DNA of 64,000 nucleotides from Nocardioides sp. zg-1228 (lineage in GTDB: Bacteria; Actinomycetota; Actinomycetes; Propionibacteriales; Nocardioidaceae), in contig NZ_CP070961.1 of the NCBI RefSeq assembly GCF_017086465.1, positions 1,426,001 to 1,490,000 of the forward strand, given 5' to 3'. Positions 25,827-34,771 of the stretch are shown piece after piece; the first letter of the stretch is position 1, and each line of letters opens with the position of its first letter. Below the pieces are notes generated by a model. That model was given only the letters and a program-made list of their open reading frames with translations, was not told the DNA's origin and did no database searches. The position numbers were made by a program, and so were the translations under genes.

Positions 25827-26759
25827 ATGCCGGTCACCATCCCTTCGGGGCTGCAGTCGCGCCGTGCGCTCGGGGAGGACTGGGCGCGCTGGCTCGACCG
25901 GCTGCCGCGACTGACGAGCGAGCTGCTCGCCGACTGGGGGCTGCGCCCGGACGGGGACCCGCTCCACGGCTGGTGCTCGCTGGTCGTCCCGGTGCGCGAC
26001 GCCGACGGCCTCACCGGGGCGCTCAAGATCAGCTTCGACGGCGACGAGGAGTCCCTCCACGAAGGGCTGGCGCTGCAGCACTGGGGCGGGAGCGGTGCCG
26101 TCCGGCTGCGCACGGCCGACCCGCGCAGGCGCGCACTGCTGCTCGACTGGCTCCCCGGGCCCGACCTCACCGACGCGTGGGACGTCGAGGCGTGCGAGGT
26201 GGTGGGCGAGCTCTACACCCGGCTCCACATCCCCGCCCTGCCGCAGCTGGCGAGCGTCACGTCGTACGTCGAGCGGTGGCTGAGCGAGCTCGAGGCGCTC
26301 GGCCTCGACATCCCGGTGCCGCGGCGCTACGTCGAGCAGGCCCTGTCCCTCGGCCCCGACCTCCTCGCCACCGACGCGCCCCCGGTCGTCGTCCACGGCG
26401 ACCTGCACTACGCCAACGTGATGGCCGACGAGACGGGGGAGTGGCGCGCGATCGACCCCAAGCCGATGGCCGGCGACCCCCACTACGAGCCGGCGCCGAT
26501 GCTCTGGAACCGGATGGAGGAGCTCAGCGGCCCGCTCGCGGTCGGGTCGGTGCGCGACGGGCTGCGCCGGCGCTTCCACGCGCTCGTCGACGCGGGCGGC
26601 CTCGACGAGGCGCGCGCCCGTGACTGGGTCGTGGTCCGCATGGTGCTCAACGCCGGCTGGACGGTGCAGGACGCCCAGGGGGCCGGGCGCCGGCTGACGG
26701 GTGACGAACGGGACTGGATCACCCGCTGCATCGCGGTGATCAAGGCCGTGCAGGACTGA
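25827..26759 (+). CDS. APH(6)/hydroxyurea-type phosphotransferase family protein
   Basis: 310 residues of the aminoglycoside/hydroxyurea kinase family (StrB-like). The ATP-site Lys is in 'GALKISFDGDEES', and the catalytic and metal loops 'VVHGDLHYANVMADETGEWRAIDPKPMAGDPHYEPAPML' (HGDLH, IDPKP) are intact and characteristic. StrB-type members phosphorylate streptomycin, but many chromosomal members have no proven resistance function. Transcribed divergently from the XdhC-like gene from a shared promoter. Confidence 0.87.
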   Translation: MPVTIPSGLQSRRALGEDWARWLDRLPRLTSELLADWGLRPDGDPLHGWCSLVVPVRDADGLTGALKISFDGDEESLHEGLALQHWGGSGAVRLRTADPRRRALLLDWLPGPDLTDAWDVEACEVVGELYTRLHIPALPQLASVTSYVERWLSELEALGLDIPVPRRYVEQALSLGPDLLATDAPPVVVHGDLHYANVMADETGEWRAIDPKPMAGDPHYEPAPMLWNRMEELSGPLAVGSVRDGLRRRFHALVDAGGLDEARARDWVVVRMVLNAGWTVQDAQGAGRRLTGDERDWITRCIAVIKAVQD

Positions 26760-26885
26760 CGGGAGCGTCTCGGCTCCTGCGCCCCGGGCCGCGACGCGAC
26801 GGCCCACGGACGTGTCCCGCGATCGCGTCGGAGTGGGTCGAAAGTCGGAAAGTCGGCGGCAGGACTGGACATTCCCCCCATTTGC

Positions 26886-26897
26886 TACCGCTCGGTA
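26886..26897. promoter_or_regulatory. TetR-type palindrome upstream of fadD
   Basis: TACCG-CT-CGGTA, a perfect 5+5 palindrome, in the 250-base gap before the acyl-CoA ligase. ACCG/CGGT half-sites of this sort are used by TetR regulators of fatty-acid genes in actinobacteria. A TAGGTT (26910-26915) just downstream could be the -10. The rest of the gap (26760-27009) holds a short direct repeat (AAAGTCGG twice, ~26841-26856) and nothing else I can name. Confidence 0.4.
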
Positions 26898-27009
26898 AAC
26901 GCAGTGATCTAGGTTACAGCCCACACGTCACCAGCATCCCCCTCCAGCACGCCCCCCAGCATCCCCTGTGGCGCCCGCCGCCACGTCCCGACGAATGAGT
27001 AGGTAACAG

Positions 27010-28830
27010 ATGCCGACCACGATCGACACGGCCTTCCTCGACCAGATGCCGCCCAACGTCGCCGTGCAGTTCTTCGACCGCGTGAGCGCCACTCCCGACG
27101 CCGAGGCGTTCCGCTTCCCGCGGGGGGAGGCGTGGGAGTCCGTCACCTGGAAGCAGGCGGGCGACAAGGTCGAGGCGCTCGCCGCCGGCCTGATCGCGGT
27201 GGGCGTCGAGCCCGAGCAGCGCGTCGGCATCGCCTCCGGCACGCGCTACGAGTGGATCCTGGCCGACCTCGCCGTCATGTGCGCGGCCGGGGCGACCACC
27301 ACCGTCTACCCGACCACCAACGCCGAGGACACCGTCTACATCCTCGCCGACTCCGAGAGCCGGGTGGTCTTCGCCGAGGACGACGAGCAGGTCGCCAAGC
27401 TGACCGCGCACCGCGGCGAGCTGCCCCACGTCACCAAGGTCGTCGTCTTCGACGGCGCCACCGACGGCGACTGGATCATCTCCCTCGACGACCTCGCCGC
27501 GCTCGGCGCGGAGCGGCTCGCCACCGAGCCCGACGTGGTGCGTACGACGTCGCAGGCCATCCGTCCCGACCAGCTCGCCACCCTCATCTACACCTCCGGC
27601 ACGACCGGACGCCCCAAGGGCGTGCGGCTGCGGCACTCGTCCTGGGTCTACGAGGGCGAGGCGATCCGCGCGCAGGGCATCCTCGGCCCCGACGACCTCG
27701 AGTTCCGCTGGCTGCCGATGGCGCACTCGTTCGGCAAGGTGCTGATGTCGACGCAGATGGCGTGCGGGTTCGCCGCGGCGATCGACGGTCGCGTCGACAA
27801 GATCGTCGACAACCTGGGCGTGGTGAAGCCGACGTTCATGGGCGCCGCGCCGCGCATCTTCGAGAAGGCCCACGGCCGGATCGTCACCATGCAGGCCGCC
27901 GAGGGTGGAGCCAAGGAGAAGATCTTCAAGAAGGCCTTCGAGGTCGGTCTCGACGTCGAGCGCCGCAAGCGCGAGGGCAAGCCGGTGCCGCTGGGCCTCA
28001 AGGTGCAGCACGGCCTGTTCGACAAGCTGGTGTTCAGCAAGATCCGCGACCGGTTCGGCGGAAACGTCCGCTTCTTCATCTCCGGCGCCGCCGCGCTCAA
28101 CCGCGACATCGCCGAGTGGTTCGGCGCCGCCGGCATCACCATCCTCGAGGGCTACGGCCTCACCGAGAGCTCGGCGGGGTCCTTCGTCAACCACCCCGAC
28201 GACAACAAGTTCGGCACGGTCGGCTCGGTCTTCCCGGGCAGCGAGGTCAAGCTCGGCGAGAACGACGAGGTCATGATCAAGGGCCCCGGCATCATGGACG
28301 GCTACCACAACCTTCCCGAGGAGACCGCGAAGACGCTGACCTCCGACGGCTGGCTGCACACCGGTGACAAGGGCGCCATCGACGAGGACGGCCACCTGGT
28401 CATCACCGGGCGGATCAAGGAGCTCTTCAAGACGTCCGGCGGCAAGTACATCGCCCCGCCGGCGATCGAGTCGAAGTTCAAGGCCGTGTGCCCCTACGCC
28501 AGCCAGTTCATGGTGTTCGGCGACGAGCGCAACTACTGCGTCGCGCTCGTCACCCTCGACCCGGACGCCATGGCCGGCTGGGCCGAGGAGAACGGCATGA
28601 GCGGGGCCTCCTACACCGAGATCGTCACCTCCGACGCGGTGCAGAAGATGGTCGGCGACTACGTCGAGGAGCTCAACAGCCACCTCAACCGCTGGGAGAC
28701 CATCAAGAGGTGGCGGCTCCTCGACCACGACCTCACCATCGAGTCGGGCGAGCTGACCCCCTCCATGAAGGTCAAGCGCAACGTGGTGCAGGACAACCAC
28801 CGCGCGATCATCGAGGAGATGTACGCCTGA
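27010..28830 (+). CDS. Long-chain fatty-acid--CoA ligase (FadD15-like)
   Basis: 606 residues of the ANL superfamily. The AMP-binding motif 'LIYTSGTTGRPKGV' starts near residue 193; 'LEGYGLTESSAG' is the A5 motif, 'WLHTGDKGAIDEDGHLVITGRIKELFKTSGGKYI' covers A7-A8, and the catalytic C-terminal Lys is in 'ELTPSMKVKRNVV'. It activates fatty acids to acyl-CoA via acyl-AMP. The N-terminal 'VAVQFFDRV' opening and length fit the FadD15/long-chain group. ATG 27010 follows 'AGGTAACAG'. Its upstream gap holds a TetR-type palindrome, so fatty-acid-linked repression is plausible. Confidence 0.93.
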   Translation: MPTTIDTAFLDQMPPNVAVQFFDRVSATPDAEAFRFPRGEAWESVTWKQAGDKVEALAAGLIAVGVEPEQRVGIASGTRYEWILADLAVMCAAGATTTVYPTTNAEDTVYILADSESRVVFAEDDEQVAKLTAHRGELPHVTKVVVFDGATDGDWIISLDDLAALGAERLATEPDVVRTTSQAIRPDQLATLIYTSGTTGRPKGVRLRHSSWVYEGEAIRAQGILGPDDLEFRWLPMAHSFGKVLMSTQMACGFAAAIDGRVDKIVDNLGVVKPTFMGAAPRIFEKAHGRIVTMQAAEGGAKEKIFKKAFEVGLDVERRKREGKPVPLGLKVQHGLFDKLVFSKIRDRFGGNVRFFISGAAALNRDIAEWFGAAGITILEGYGLTESSAGSFVNHPDDNKFGTVGSVFPGSEVKLGENDEVMIKGPGIMDGYHNLPEETAKTLTSDGWLHTGDKGAIDEDGHLVITGRIKELFKTSGGKYIAPPAIESKFKAVCPYASQFMVFGDERNYCVALVTLDPDAMAGWAEENGMSGASYTEIVTSDAVQKMVGDYVEELNSHLNRWETIKRWRLLDHDLTIESGELTPSMKVKRNVVQDNHRAIIEEMYA

Positions 28831-28872
28831 CGGATCCGGCGCGCCCGGCCGCGGGCGCACGCGCGTACTGGT

Positions 28873-28908
28873 GAACGGGTGCCGGTGGGAGACCACTGGC
28901 ACCCGTTC
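28873..28908 (+). terminator. Hairpin with GAGA tetraloop downstream of fadD
   Basis: An 11-bp outer stem (GAACGGGTGCC / GGCACCCGTTC) continues, after one mismatch on each side, into a 4-bp inner stem (GTGG / CCAC) capped by GAGA, a stable GNRA loop. It lies 42 bases past the fadD stop and before hemW. There is no U-run, so it would be an actinobacterial hairpin terminator or an mRNA-stabilising end. Confidence 0.6.
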
Positions 28909-28937
28909 GCACGTGGCCCACATGGTTGGATACCGGC

Positions 28938-30155
28938 GTGCCCCCCGCCCAGCCCGACGGCGACGTCGCCCCCGAGGACGGCCTGCTGCCCGACGAGGCG
29001 TGGGCCCAGTTCGGCACCAAGCCGTTCGGTCTCTACGTCCACGTCCCGTTCTGCTCGGTGCGCTGCGGCTACTGCGACTTCAACACCTACACCGCCGAGG
29101 AGCTCGGTGACGAGGTCGGCGCCGGCCGCTCGTCCTACGCCGAGGCGGCGATCCGCGAGATCCGGTTCGCCCGCCAGGTGCTCGGCCACCGCGACGTCAA
29201 GATCGACACCATCTTCTTCGGCGGCGGCACGCCGACCCTGCTCAAGCCGGCCGACCTCGGCGCCGTGGTGGCCAGCGCGGCCGCCGAGTTCGGCCTGTCC
29301 GACGGCATCGAGATCACGACCGAGGCCAACCCCGACAGCGTCGCCGTCTGGGACCTCGAGGAGCTGCGCACCGCCGGCTTCAACCGGATCTCCTTCGGCA
29401 TGCAGTCGGCCGTCGACCACGTGCTGCGCACCCTCGACCGCACCCACGACCCGATGCGGGTGCCCGCGGTCGTCGAGTGGGCGCGCCAGGCGGGCTTCGA
29501 CGACGTCAGCCTCGACCTGATCTACGGCACGCCGGGGGAGTCGCTGGCCGACTGGGAGACCTCCGTCGACGCCGCCCTCGCCTGCCGTCCCGACCACGTA
29601 TCGGCCTACTCGCTCATCGTCGAGGAGGGCACCGCGATGGGCCGCCAGGTCGCCCGCGGCGAGCTGCCGATGCCCGACGAGGACGACCTCGCCGACAAGT
29701 ACCACCTCGTCGACGAGAAGCTCTCGTCCGCGGGGATGAGCTGGTACGAGGTGTCCAACTGGGCGACCTCGCCCCAGCACTGGTGCCGCCACAACCTCCT
29801 CTACTGGACCGGCGGGCACTGGTGGGGCGTCGGGCCGGGGGCGCACTCGCACGTCGGCGGTGTCCGCTGGTGGAACGTCAAGCACCCGGCGGCCTATGCC
29901 GCGCGGCTGGCCCGCGGCGTCTCGCCCGCCCTCGCTCGCGAGGTCCTCGGCTACCAGGACCAGCGGGTCGAGCGGATCCTGCTCGAGATCCGCCTCGTCG
30001 AGGGACTCCCGGTCACCGCGCTCGAGGCGACCGGCCGTTCGCAGGTGGCCCGGCTCGTCGCCGACGGCCTCGTCGAGCTGGCCACCGAGCGCCTCGTGCT
30101 CACCCAGCGCGGCCGTCTCCTCGCCGACGCCATCGTCCGCGACCTCGTGGACTGA
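28938..30155 (+). CDS. hemW: Radical SAM heme chaperone HemW
   Basis: 405 residues. The radical SAM cluster motif is CSVRCGYC within 'LYVHVPFCSVRCGYCDFNTYT'; 'FFGGGTPTLL' and 'ITTEANPD' are SAM-binding loops; a HemN_C domain ends the protein. HemW-type sequences (formerly called HemN) lack coproporphyrinogen dehydrogenase activity and deliver heme. GTG 28938 is preferred over an in-frame TTG at 28926, because that TTG falls in a TTGGAT hexamer 6 nt upstream which looks like the -10 of a leaderless transcript. Confidence 0.94.
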   Translation: MPPAQPDGDVAPEDGLLPDEAWAQFGTKPFGLYVHVPFCSVRCGYCDFNTYTAEELGDEVGAGRSSYAEAAIREIRFARQVLGHRDVKIDTIFFGGGTPTLLKPADLGAVVASAAAEFGLSDGIEITTEANPDSVAVWDLEELRTAGFNRISFGMQSAVDHVLRTLDRTHDPMRVPAVVEWARQAGFDDVSLDLIYGTPGESLADWETSVDAALACRPDHVSAYSLIVEEGTAMGRQVARGELPMPDEDDLADKYHLVDEKLSSAGMSWYEVSNWATSPQHWCRHNLLYWTGGHWWGVGPGAHSHVGGVRWWNVKHPAAYAARLARGVSPALAREVLGYQDQRVERILLEIRLVEGLPVTALEATGRSQVARLVADGLVELATERLVLTQRGRLLADAIVRDLVD

Positions 30156-30173
30156 CCCGCCGCTCCCGCTGAC

Positions 30174-30261
30174 GGTTCATCAAGGTATGCAGCCCAGCAG
30201 GCACTTCCCTCGATCAGTTCACGCCGGGAAGTGCGGGTTCGCCTGCATACCTTGATGAACC
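30174..30261. repeat. Nested inverted-repeat element between hemW and DUF3097
   Basis: Outer arms are a perfect 19-bp inverted repeat (ggttcatcaaggtatgcag at 30174-30192, its complement at 30243-30261). Inside lies a second perfect 9-bp inverted repeat (GCACTTCCC 30201-30209 / GGGAAGTGC 30226-30234). The outer arms are much more A+T-rich than the surroundings. It occupies nearly all the 125-base gap between two convergent genes. It could be a double-hairpin terminator, a REP-like unit or a MITE. Confidence 0.75.
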
Positions 30262-30280
30262 ATCGTCACGGGAAATACGG

Positions 30281-31129
30281 CTACGGCGCCGTCGTGAAGT
30301 CGATGAGCTCCTCGACCCGGCCGAGGAGGGCCGGCTCGAGGTCGGCGTAGGAGCTCACCCGGCCGAGGATGTGCTTCCAGGCGCGGGCGATGTCGGCCTG
30401 GTCGCGGTGCGGCCAGCCGAGCTGCTGGCAGGTGCCGGTCTTCCAGTCGATGCCGCGGGGGACGCTGGGCCACGCCGGGATCCCGAGCCGGTCGGGCTTG
30501 ACCGCCTGCCAGATGTCGATGAACGGGTGCCCGACCACCAGGACGTGCTTGCCGATGGGGGAGCGGGCGATGGCTTCGGCGATCCGCGCCTCCTTCGAGC
30601 CGGGCACGAGGTGGTCGACCAGTACGCCGACGCGGCGCTGCGGGCCGGGCCGGAAGTCGCGCAGGTGCTCGGCGAGGTCGTCGACGCCGCCGAGGTACTC
30701 CACCACCACGCCCTCGATGCGCAGGTCGTCGCCCCAGACCTTCTCGACCAGCTCCGCGTCGTGGCGGCCCTCGACGAAGATGCGGCTCGCTCGGGCGACG
30801 CGGGCCGGTGCGTGGGGCACCGCCACCGAGCCCGACGCCGTACGCGTGGGGGCGGCGGGCGCGCCGGCGCGGACGGGTCGGGTGAGGATCACCGGCTTGC
30901 CCTCGAGCAGGAAGCCGGGGCCGAGCGGGAAGGTGCGTCGCTTGCCACGGCGGTCCTCCAGCGTGAGGGTGTCGATGTCGCGGTCGACGGCGACGACCTC
31001 GCCGCACCAGTCGGTGGTGACCTCCTCGACGACCATGCCGAGCGCGGTCGGCACCTCGGTGGCGCGACCGTTGCGAGGCGCGCGCCAGTCACCGGAGAGG
31101 ACGTCGGTTCCGTAGCGATCCTGAGGCAC
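30281..31129 (-). CDS. DUF3097 family protein
   Basis: 282 residues matching the actinobacterial DUF3097 family: 'DRYGTDVLSGDW' at the N-terminus, a small beta-barrel ('GEVVAVDRDIDTLTLEDRRGKRRTFPLGPGFLLEGKPV'), then 'ASRIFVEGRHDAELVEKVWGDDLRIEGVVVEYLGG', which resembles a TOPRIM-like strand with Glu and the Asp-His-Leu 'VLVDHLVPGSKE' region. Its biochemical function is unknown; the TOPRIM-like arrangement is my inference. GTG start gives the conserved opening. Confidence 0.85.
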   Translation of the reverse strand: MPQDRYGTDVLSGDWRAPRNGRATEVPTALGMVVEEVTTDWCGEVVAVDRDIDTLTLEDRRGKRRTFPLGPGFLLEGKPVILTRPVRAGAPAAPTRTASGSVAVPHAPARVARASRIFVEGRHDAELVEKVWGDDLRIEGVVVEYLGGVDDLAEHLRDFRPGPQRRVGVLVDHLVPGSKEARIAEAIARSPIGKHVLVVGHPFIDIWQAVKPDRLGIPAWPSVPRGIDWKTGTCQQLGWPHRDQADIARAWKHILGRVSSYADLEPALLGRVEELIDFTTAP

Positions 31130-31219
31130 CGGACCACGGTAGGGGCCCGACGCCCCGAGGTGGGGGTGGCACGCCGAGCGGTCGTCAGCCACCACCCGCG
31201 ACACCGCACCTGACGGGGC

Positions 31220-31576
31220 TCAGCCCCCGGCGATGCCGGCGCCCTGGGCGCCGTCGCCACTGTTGGCGTCGTCGCCGGTCTCCCCGCCGTCCCCGCTGTC
31301 GCTGTTGCCCAGGTCCTCCTGGGTGGCGTCCATCTCGAGCTCGTCGCGGCTCTTGGTGGCCTCGTCGTCGGGGTCGAGCGGCTCGGCCAGCGGGTTGTCC
31401 TCGCCCGGCTGGAGGTCGTCGGGGAGCTGGTCGTCGGAGATGCCGCCGAGGGTGGCCTCGTCGGGCGACGCGGTGCCGCCGGAGTGGTCGGAGTCGGCCG
31501 GGCTGGTGCGGCTGCCCGCCTTCGGCGTGTCGGTCGACTCGGTGTTGTCGGTCTGGGACTCGCTGTTCTCGCTCAT
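31220..31576 (-). CDS. Small acidic, probably disordered protein
   Basis: 118 residues, almost entirely Ser, Asp, Glu, Gly, Thr and Pro, with no hydrophobic core, membrane helix or Cys. A central 'ISDDQLPDDLQPGEDNPLAEPL' block looks like the only conserved segment. Similar short acidic proteins occur in other actinobacteria, without known function. Runs of low-complexity codons could also arise by chance in GC-rich DNA, so the call is moderate. Confidence 0.55.
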   Translation of the reverse strand: MSENSESQTDNTESTDTPKAGSRTSPADSDHSGGTASPDEATLGGISDDQLPDDLQPGEDNPLAEPLDPDDEATKSRDELEMDATQEDLGNSDSGDGGETGDDANSGDGAQGAGIAGG

Positions 31577-31630
31577 GCACCAGTCCTACTGGCCCGGCGC
31601 CGCCGAGACCAGCCCCCGCGGGGTGGGGGC

Positions 31631-32494
31631 TCAGATGAGGGGCAGTCGCTTCTGGCTGCGGGGCAGGTGCTCGTAGCCCAGCCGGACCGCGCTCACCAGC
31701 CGCTCCGGGTCCCACGGCCACTCCCCGGCGGCGAGGGCCTCGGACTGCGGCACGCCGCGGCCGGCGAGGTCGCGGATGGTCTCGGCGATCACGCCGAGCT
31801 CGAGTCGCTGGTCCTGCACGAACGCCTTGTCCACCACCGCGCCGTGCCCGGGCACGACGACGGTCGCATCGGTCATCAGGCCCAGGACCAGGTCGAGCGT
31901 GAGCGGCCACTCCAGCGGCCAGGAGTCGTCGCCGATGAACGGCGGGTCGGACTCCTCGACCAGGTCGCCGCCCAGCAGCACGTCGGCATCGGGCACGCGG
32001 ACGACGAGGTCGCCGGCGGTGTGCCCGCGCCCGGGGTGGATCAGCTCGACCGCCCGGTCGCCGAGGTCGAGCTGGACGGCGGAGGAGAAGGTGCGGGTGG
32101 GCAGCCGGAGCGTGGTCGCCAGCACCTCGTCGCGTCGCGGGTCGTCGGCGTCCTGCTCGAACTTCTCGAAGGTGCGGGCCGCCGACTCCTCCATGTGCTC
32201 GACCGCCCAGTCGGTGGCGTGGATGGGCAGGTCGCCGAACTGCTCGACCATGGTCGCGTTGCCGAAGTGGTGGTCCCAGTGCTCGTGGGTGTTGACCAGC
32301 GCGGTGAGCGGTCCGGCGCCGAGCCGGCGTACGTCGTCGGCGACCGCGCGCGCCTGCGCGGCGGATCCGTGGGTGTCGACCATCAGCAGGCCGTCGGAGC
32401 CGCCGACGAGGGTGATGTTGACGTGCATCCAGTCGTAGTGCGCGACCCACACGCGCGGGGCGACCTCGGTGAACCGCGGGGTGTCGTCGGGCAT
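31631..32494 (-). CDS. MBL-fold metallohydrolase
   Basis: 287 residues with the full metal site: '[13 protein letters not shown]' (HxHxDH), a further His in '[13 protein letters not shown]', the Asp in '[15 protein letters not shown]' and the last His in '[10 protein letters not shown]'. Such proteins include glyoxalase-II-like thioesterases, lactonases and beta-lactamases; nothing here selects one. ATG 32494 is preceded on the minus strand by TAGGCT (32507-32502) with a 7-nt gap, so it is probably leaderless. Divergent from hrcA with 85 bases between starts. Confidence 0.88.
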   Translation of the reverse strand: MPDDTPRFTEVAPRVWVAHYDWMHVNITLVGGSDGLLMVDTHGSAAQARAVADDVRRLGAGPLTALVNTHEHWDHHFGNATMVEQFGDLPIHATDWAVEHMEESAARTFEKFEQDADDPRRDEVLATTLRLPTRTFSSAVQLDLGDRAVELIHPGRGHTAGDLVVRVPDADVLLGGDLVEESDPPFIGDDSWPLEWPLTLDLVLGLMTDATVVVPGHGAVVDKAFVQDQRLELGVIAETIRDLAGRGVPQSEALAAGEWPWDPERLVSAVRLGYEHLPRSQKRLPLI

Positions 32495-32523
32495 GGGCGC
32501 GAGCCTACGGAGTGCGAGTAGTC

Positions 32524-32550
32524 TTGGCACTCAGGGCGAACGAGTGCCAG
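32524..32550. promoter_or_regulatory. CIRCE element (HrcA operator)
   Basis: TTGGCACTC, nine bases, GAGTGCCAG. The consensus is TTAGCACTC-N9-GAGTGCTAA, so the spacing is exact, and the differences (A to G in the left arm, T to C and A to G in the right) mostly preserve the palindrome. It lies 29 bases before the hrcA ATG, just after a TAGTCT (32519-32524) that may be the -10. HrcA should therefore repress its own operon until heat shock. Confidence 0.9.
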
Positions 32551-32579
32551 AAACCGGATCCGATGCGAGAGGAGAGCAG

Positions 32580-33602
32580 ATGGTCGACGACCGCAAGCTC
32601 GACGTGCTCCGCGCGATCGTGGAGGACTACGTCGCCACCGAGGAGCCGGTCGGGTCCAAGGCGCTGGTCGAGCGCCACGGACTGGGCGTCTCACCGGCCA
32701 CGGTGCGCAACGACATGGCCGCGCTGGAGGAGGAGGGCTACATCCACCAGCCCCACACCAGCGCCGGGCGGGTGCCCACCGACAAGGGCTACCGGCTCTT
32801 CGTCGACAGGCTCGCCACGCTCAAGCCGATGAGCGCGGCCGAGCGGCGCGCGATCGCCACCCTCCTCGACGGGGCGGTCGACCTCGACGACGTGGTGCAG
32901 CGCTCGGTGCGGCTGCTCAGCCAGCTGACCCGGCAGGTCGCCATCGTCCAGTACCCCACCCTCTCCCGCTCGACCGTGCGCCACATCGAGCTGGTGTCGC
33001 TGACCCCGACCCGGGTGATGGTGATCCTCATCCTGAGCACCGGCCGGGTCGAGCAGCGCCTCGTCGAGCTCGACGAGCCCACGGTGGACAGCGACCTCGC
33101 CGAGCTCCGCGTGGCGGTCAACCAGGCCAGCTCCGGCGTGCAGATCGCCGCGGCCGCCGCCGCGCTCGCCGACCTCCCGGACGGACTGCGCCCCGAGCAG
33201 GCCGACTCGGCCCGGGCGATCGTGGGCGTGCTCACCGAGGCGATGTCCGACCACCGCAGCGACGAGCGGGTCGCCGTGGGCGGCACCGCCAACCTCGCCC
33301 GCTACGGCGACTTCGACACCGCCGTCCGTCCGCTCCTCGAGGCGCTCGAGGAGCACGTCGTGCTGCTCAAGCTGCTCGGGGAGTCGGGCGTCGACGCGCT
33401 GACGGTGCGCATCGGCCACGAGGGCCCCTACTCCGAGCTCGCGGCCACGAGCGTCGTGGCCACCGGCTACGGCCCGCAGGAGCTGCACCTCGGCTCCCTC
33501 GGCGTGGTCGGCCCCACCCGCATGGACTACCCCGGATCCATGGCAGCCGTGCGCGCGGTCGCGCGCTACGTCTCGCGGATCCTCGATGAAGGAAACCAGT
33601 GA
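32580..33602 (+). CDS. hrcA: Heat-inducible transcription repressor HrcA
   Basis: 340 residues. N-terminal winged helix ('[67 protein letters not shown]' region, residues ~8-75) and the longer C-terminal effector domain fit HrcA throughout. HrcA binds CIRCE and depends on GroEL to fold, which links repression to chaperone load. ATG 32580 follows GGAGAG. The gene ends in a GTGA overlap with dnaJ, and a CIRCE site is upstream. Confidence 0.96.
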   Translation: MVDDRKLDVLRAIVEDYVATEEPVGSKALVERHGLGVSPATVRNDMAALEEEGYIHQPHTSAGRVPTDKGYRLFVDRLATLKPMSAAERRAIATLLDGAVDLDDVVQRSVRLLSQLTRQVAIVQYPTLSRSTVRHIELVSLTPTRVMVILILSTGRVEQRLVELDEPTVDSDLAELRVAVNQASSGVQIAAAAAALADLPDGLRPEQADSARAIVGVLTEAMSDHRSDERVAVGGTANLARYGDFDTAVRPLLEALEEHVVLLKLLGESGVDALTVRIGHEGPYSELAATSVVATGYGPQELHLGSLGVVGPTRMDYPGSMAAVRAVARYVSRILDEGNQ

Positions 33603-34765
33603 CCCAGGATCCCTACGACATCCTCGGCGTCTCGCGCGACGCGAGCGCCGACGACATCAAGAAGGCCTACCGCAAGCTCGCGCGGCAGCTCCACCCCGAC
33701 GTCAACCCCGACCCGGCCACGCAGGAGCGCTTCAAGGACGTCTCGCGCGCCTACGAGGTGCTGAGCGACCCCGGCAAGCGTGCCGCGTACGACCGCGGCG
33801 GCGACGCGTTCAGCCAGGGGTTCGGCGCCGGGCAGGGCTTCAGCTTCACCGACATCATGGACGCGTTCTTCGGCGGCGGTGCCGCAGGCGGCGCGCAGAC
33901 CCGCGGCCCGCGCTCGCGCGCCCGGCGCGGCCAGGACGCGCTGATCCGGCTCGACGTCGAGCTCGCCGAGGCCGCCTTCGGCGTGACCCGCGACCTCAAG
34001 GTCGACACCGCGCTGCGGTGCGAGGCCTGCCACGGCGAGGGCACCGCGCCCGGCACCAAGCCGGTCACCTGCGAGACCTGCCACGGCCAGGGCGAGGTCG
34101 CGGTCGTGCAGCGCTCGTTCCTCGGCGAGATCCGCACCCTGCGCCCCTGCGCGGCCTGCCGCGGCTACGGCTCGATCATCCCCGACCCGTGCCGTGAGTG
34201 CTCCGGCGACGGCCGGATCCGCTCCCGGCGCACGCTGACGGTCAAGATCCCGGCCGGGGTCGACCACGGCACGCGCGTGCAGCTCACCGGTCAGGGCGAG
34301 GTCGGTCCCGGCGGTGGCCCCGCGGGCGACCTCTACGTCGAGATCCACGTCGAGCCGCACCCGACCTTCACCCGTCACGGCAACGACCTGCACACCACGA
34401 TCTCGCTGCCCATGACCGCGGCCGCCCTCGGCACGCACCTCACGCTGCCGCTGCTCGAGGCCGACCTGTCCGCGTCGTCCGAGGAGTCCTCGGAGACCGT
34501 GACGACCTACGACGTCGACATCCGTCCCGGCACGCAGTCGGGCAGCGAGCAGGTGATCCGCGGCTTCGGCGTGCCCAGCCTGCGCGGCGGTCGCGGCGAC
34601 CTCGTCGTCAGCATCGCCGTGGAGACCCCCACCCGTCTCGATCCCCGCCAGGAGGAGCTGCTGCGCGAGCTGGCCGCCATCCGCGGCGAGGAGCAGCCCG
34701 ACGGCAAGAACGAGGCGCCGCACAAGTCGATGTTCGGCCGGCTCCGCGACGCCTTCCAGGGCTGA
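33599..34765 (+). CDS. dnaJ: Chaperone DnaJ (DnaJ2 type, co-chaperone of DnaK)
   Basis: 388 residues: J domain with HPD in '[13 protein letters not shown]', a Gly/Phe-rich stretch (~68-100), a zinc-finger region with CxxCxG-like repeats ('CEACHGEG', 'CETCHGQG', 'CAACRGYG', 'CRECSGDG') and the two client-binding beta domains. All four Cys repeats are present. Cotranscribed with hrcA through a GTGA overlap (33599-33602), matching DnaJ2 of other actinobacteria, where a second dnaJ sits with dnaK elsewhere. Confidence 0.96.
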   Translation: MTQDPYDILGVSRDASADDIKKAYRKLARQLHPDVNPDPATQERFKDVSRAYEVLSDPGKRAAYDRGGDAFSQGFGAGQGFSFTDIMDAFFGGGAAGGAQTRGPRSRARRGQDALIRLDVELAEAAFGVTRDLKVDTALRCEACHGEGTAPGTKPVTCETCHGQGEVAVVQRSFLGEIRTLRPCAACRGYGSIIPDPCRECSGDGRIRSRRTLTVKIPAGVDHGTRVQLTGQGEVGPGGGPAGDLYVEIHVEPHPTFTRHGNDLHTTISLPMTAAALGTHLTLPLLEADLSASSEESSETVTTYDVDIRPGTQSGSEQVIRGFGVPSLRGGRGDLVVSIAVETPTRLDPRQEELLRELAAIRGEEQPDGKNEAPHKSMFGRLRDAFQG

Positions 34766-34771
34766 GCCGGG

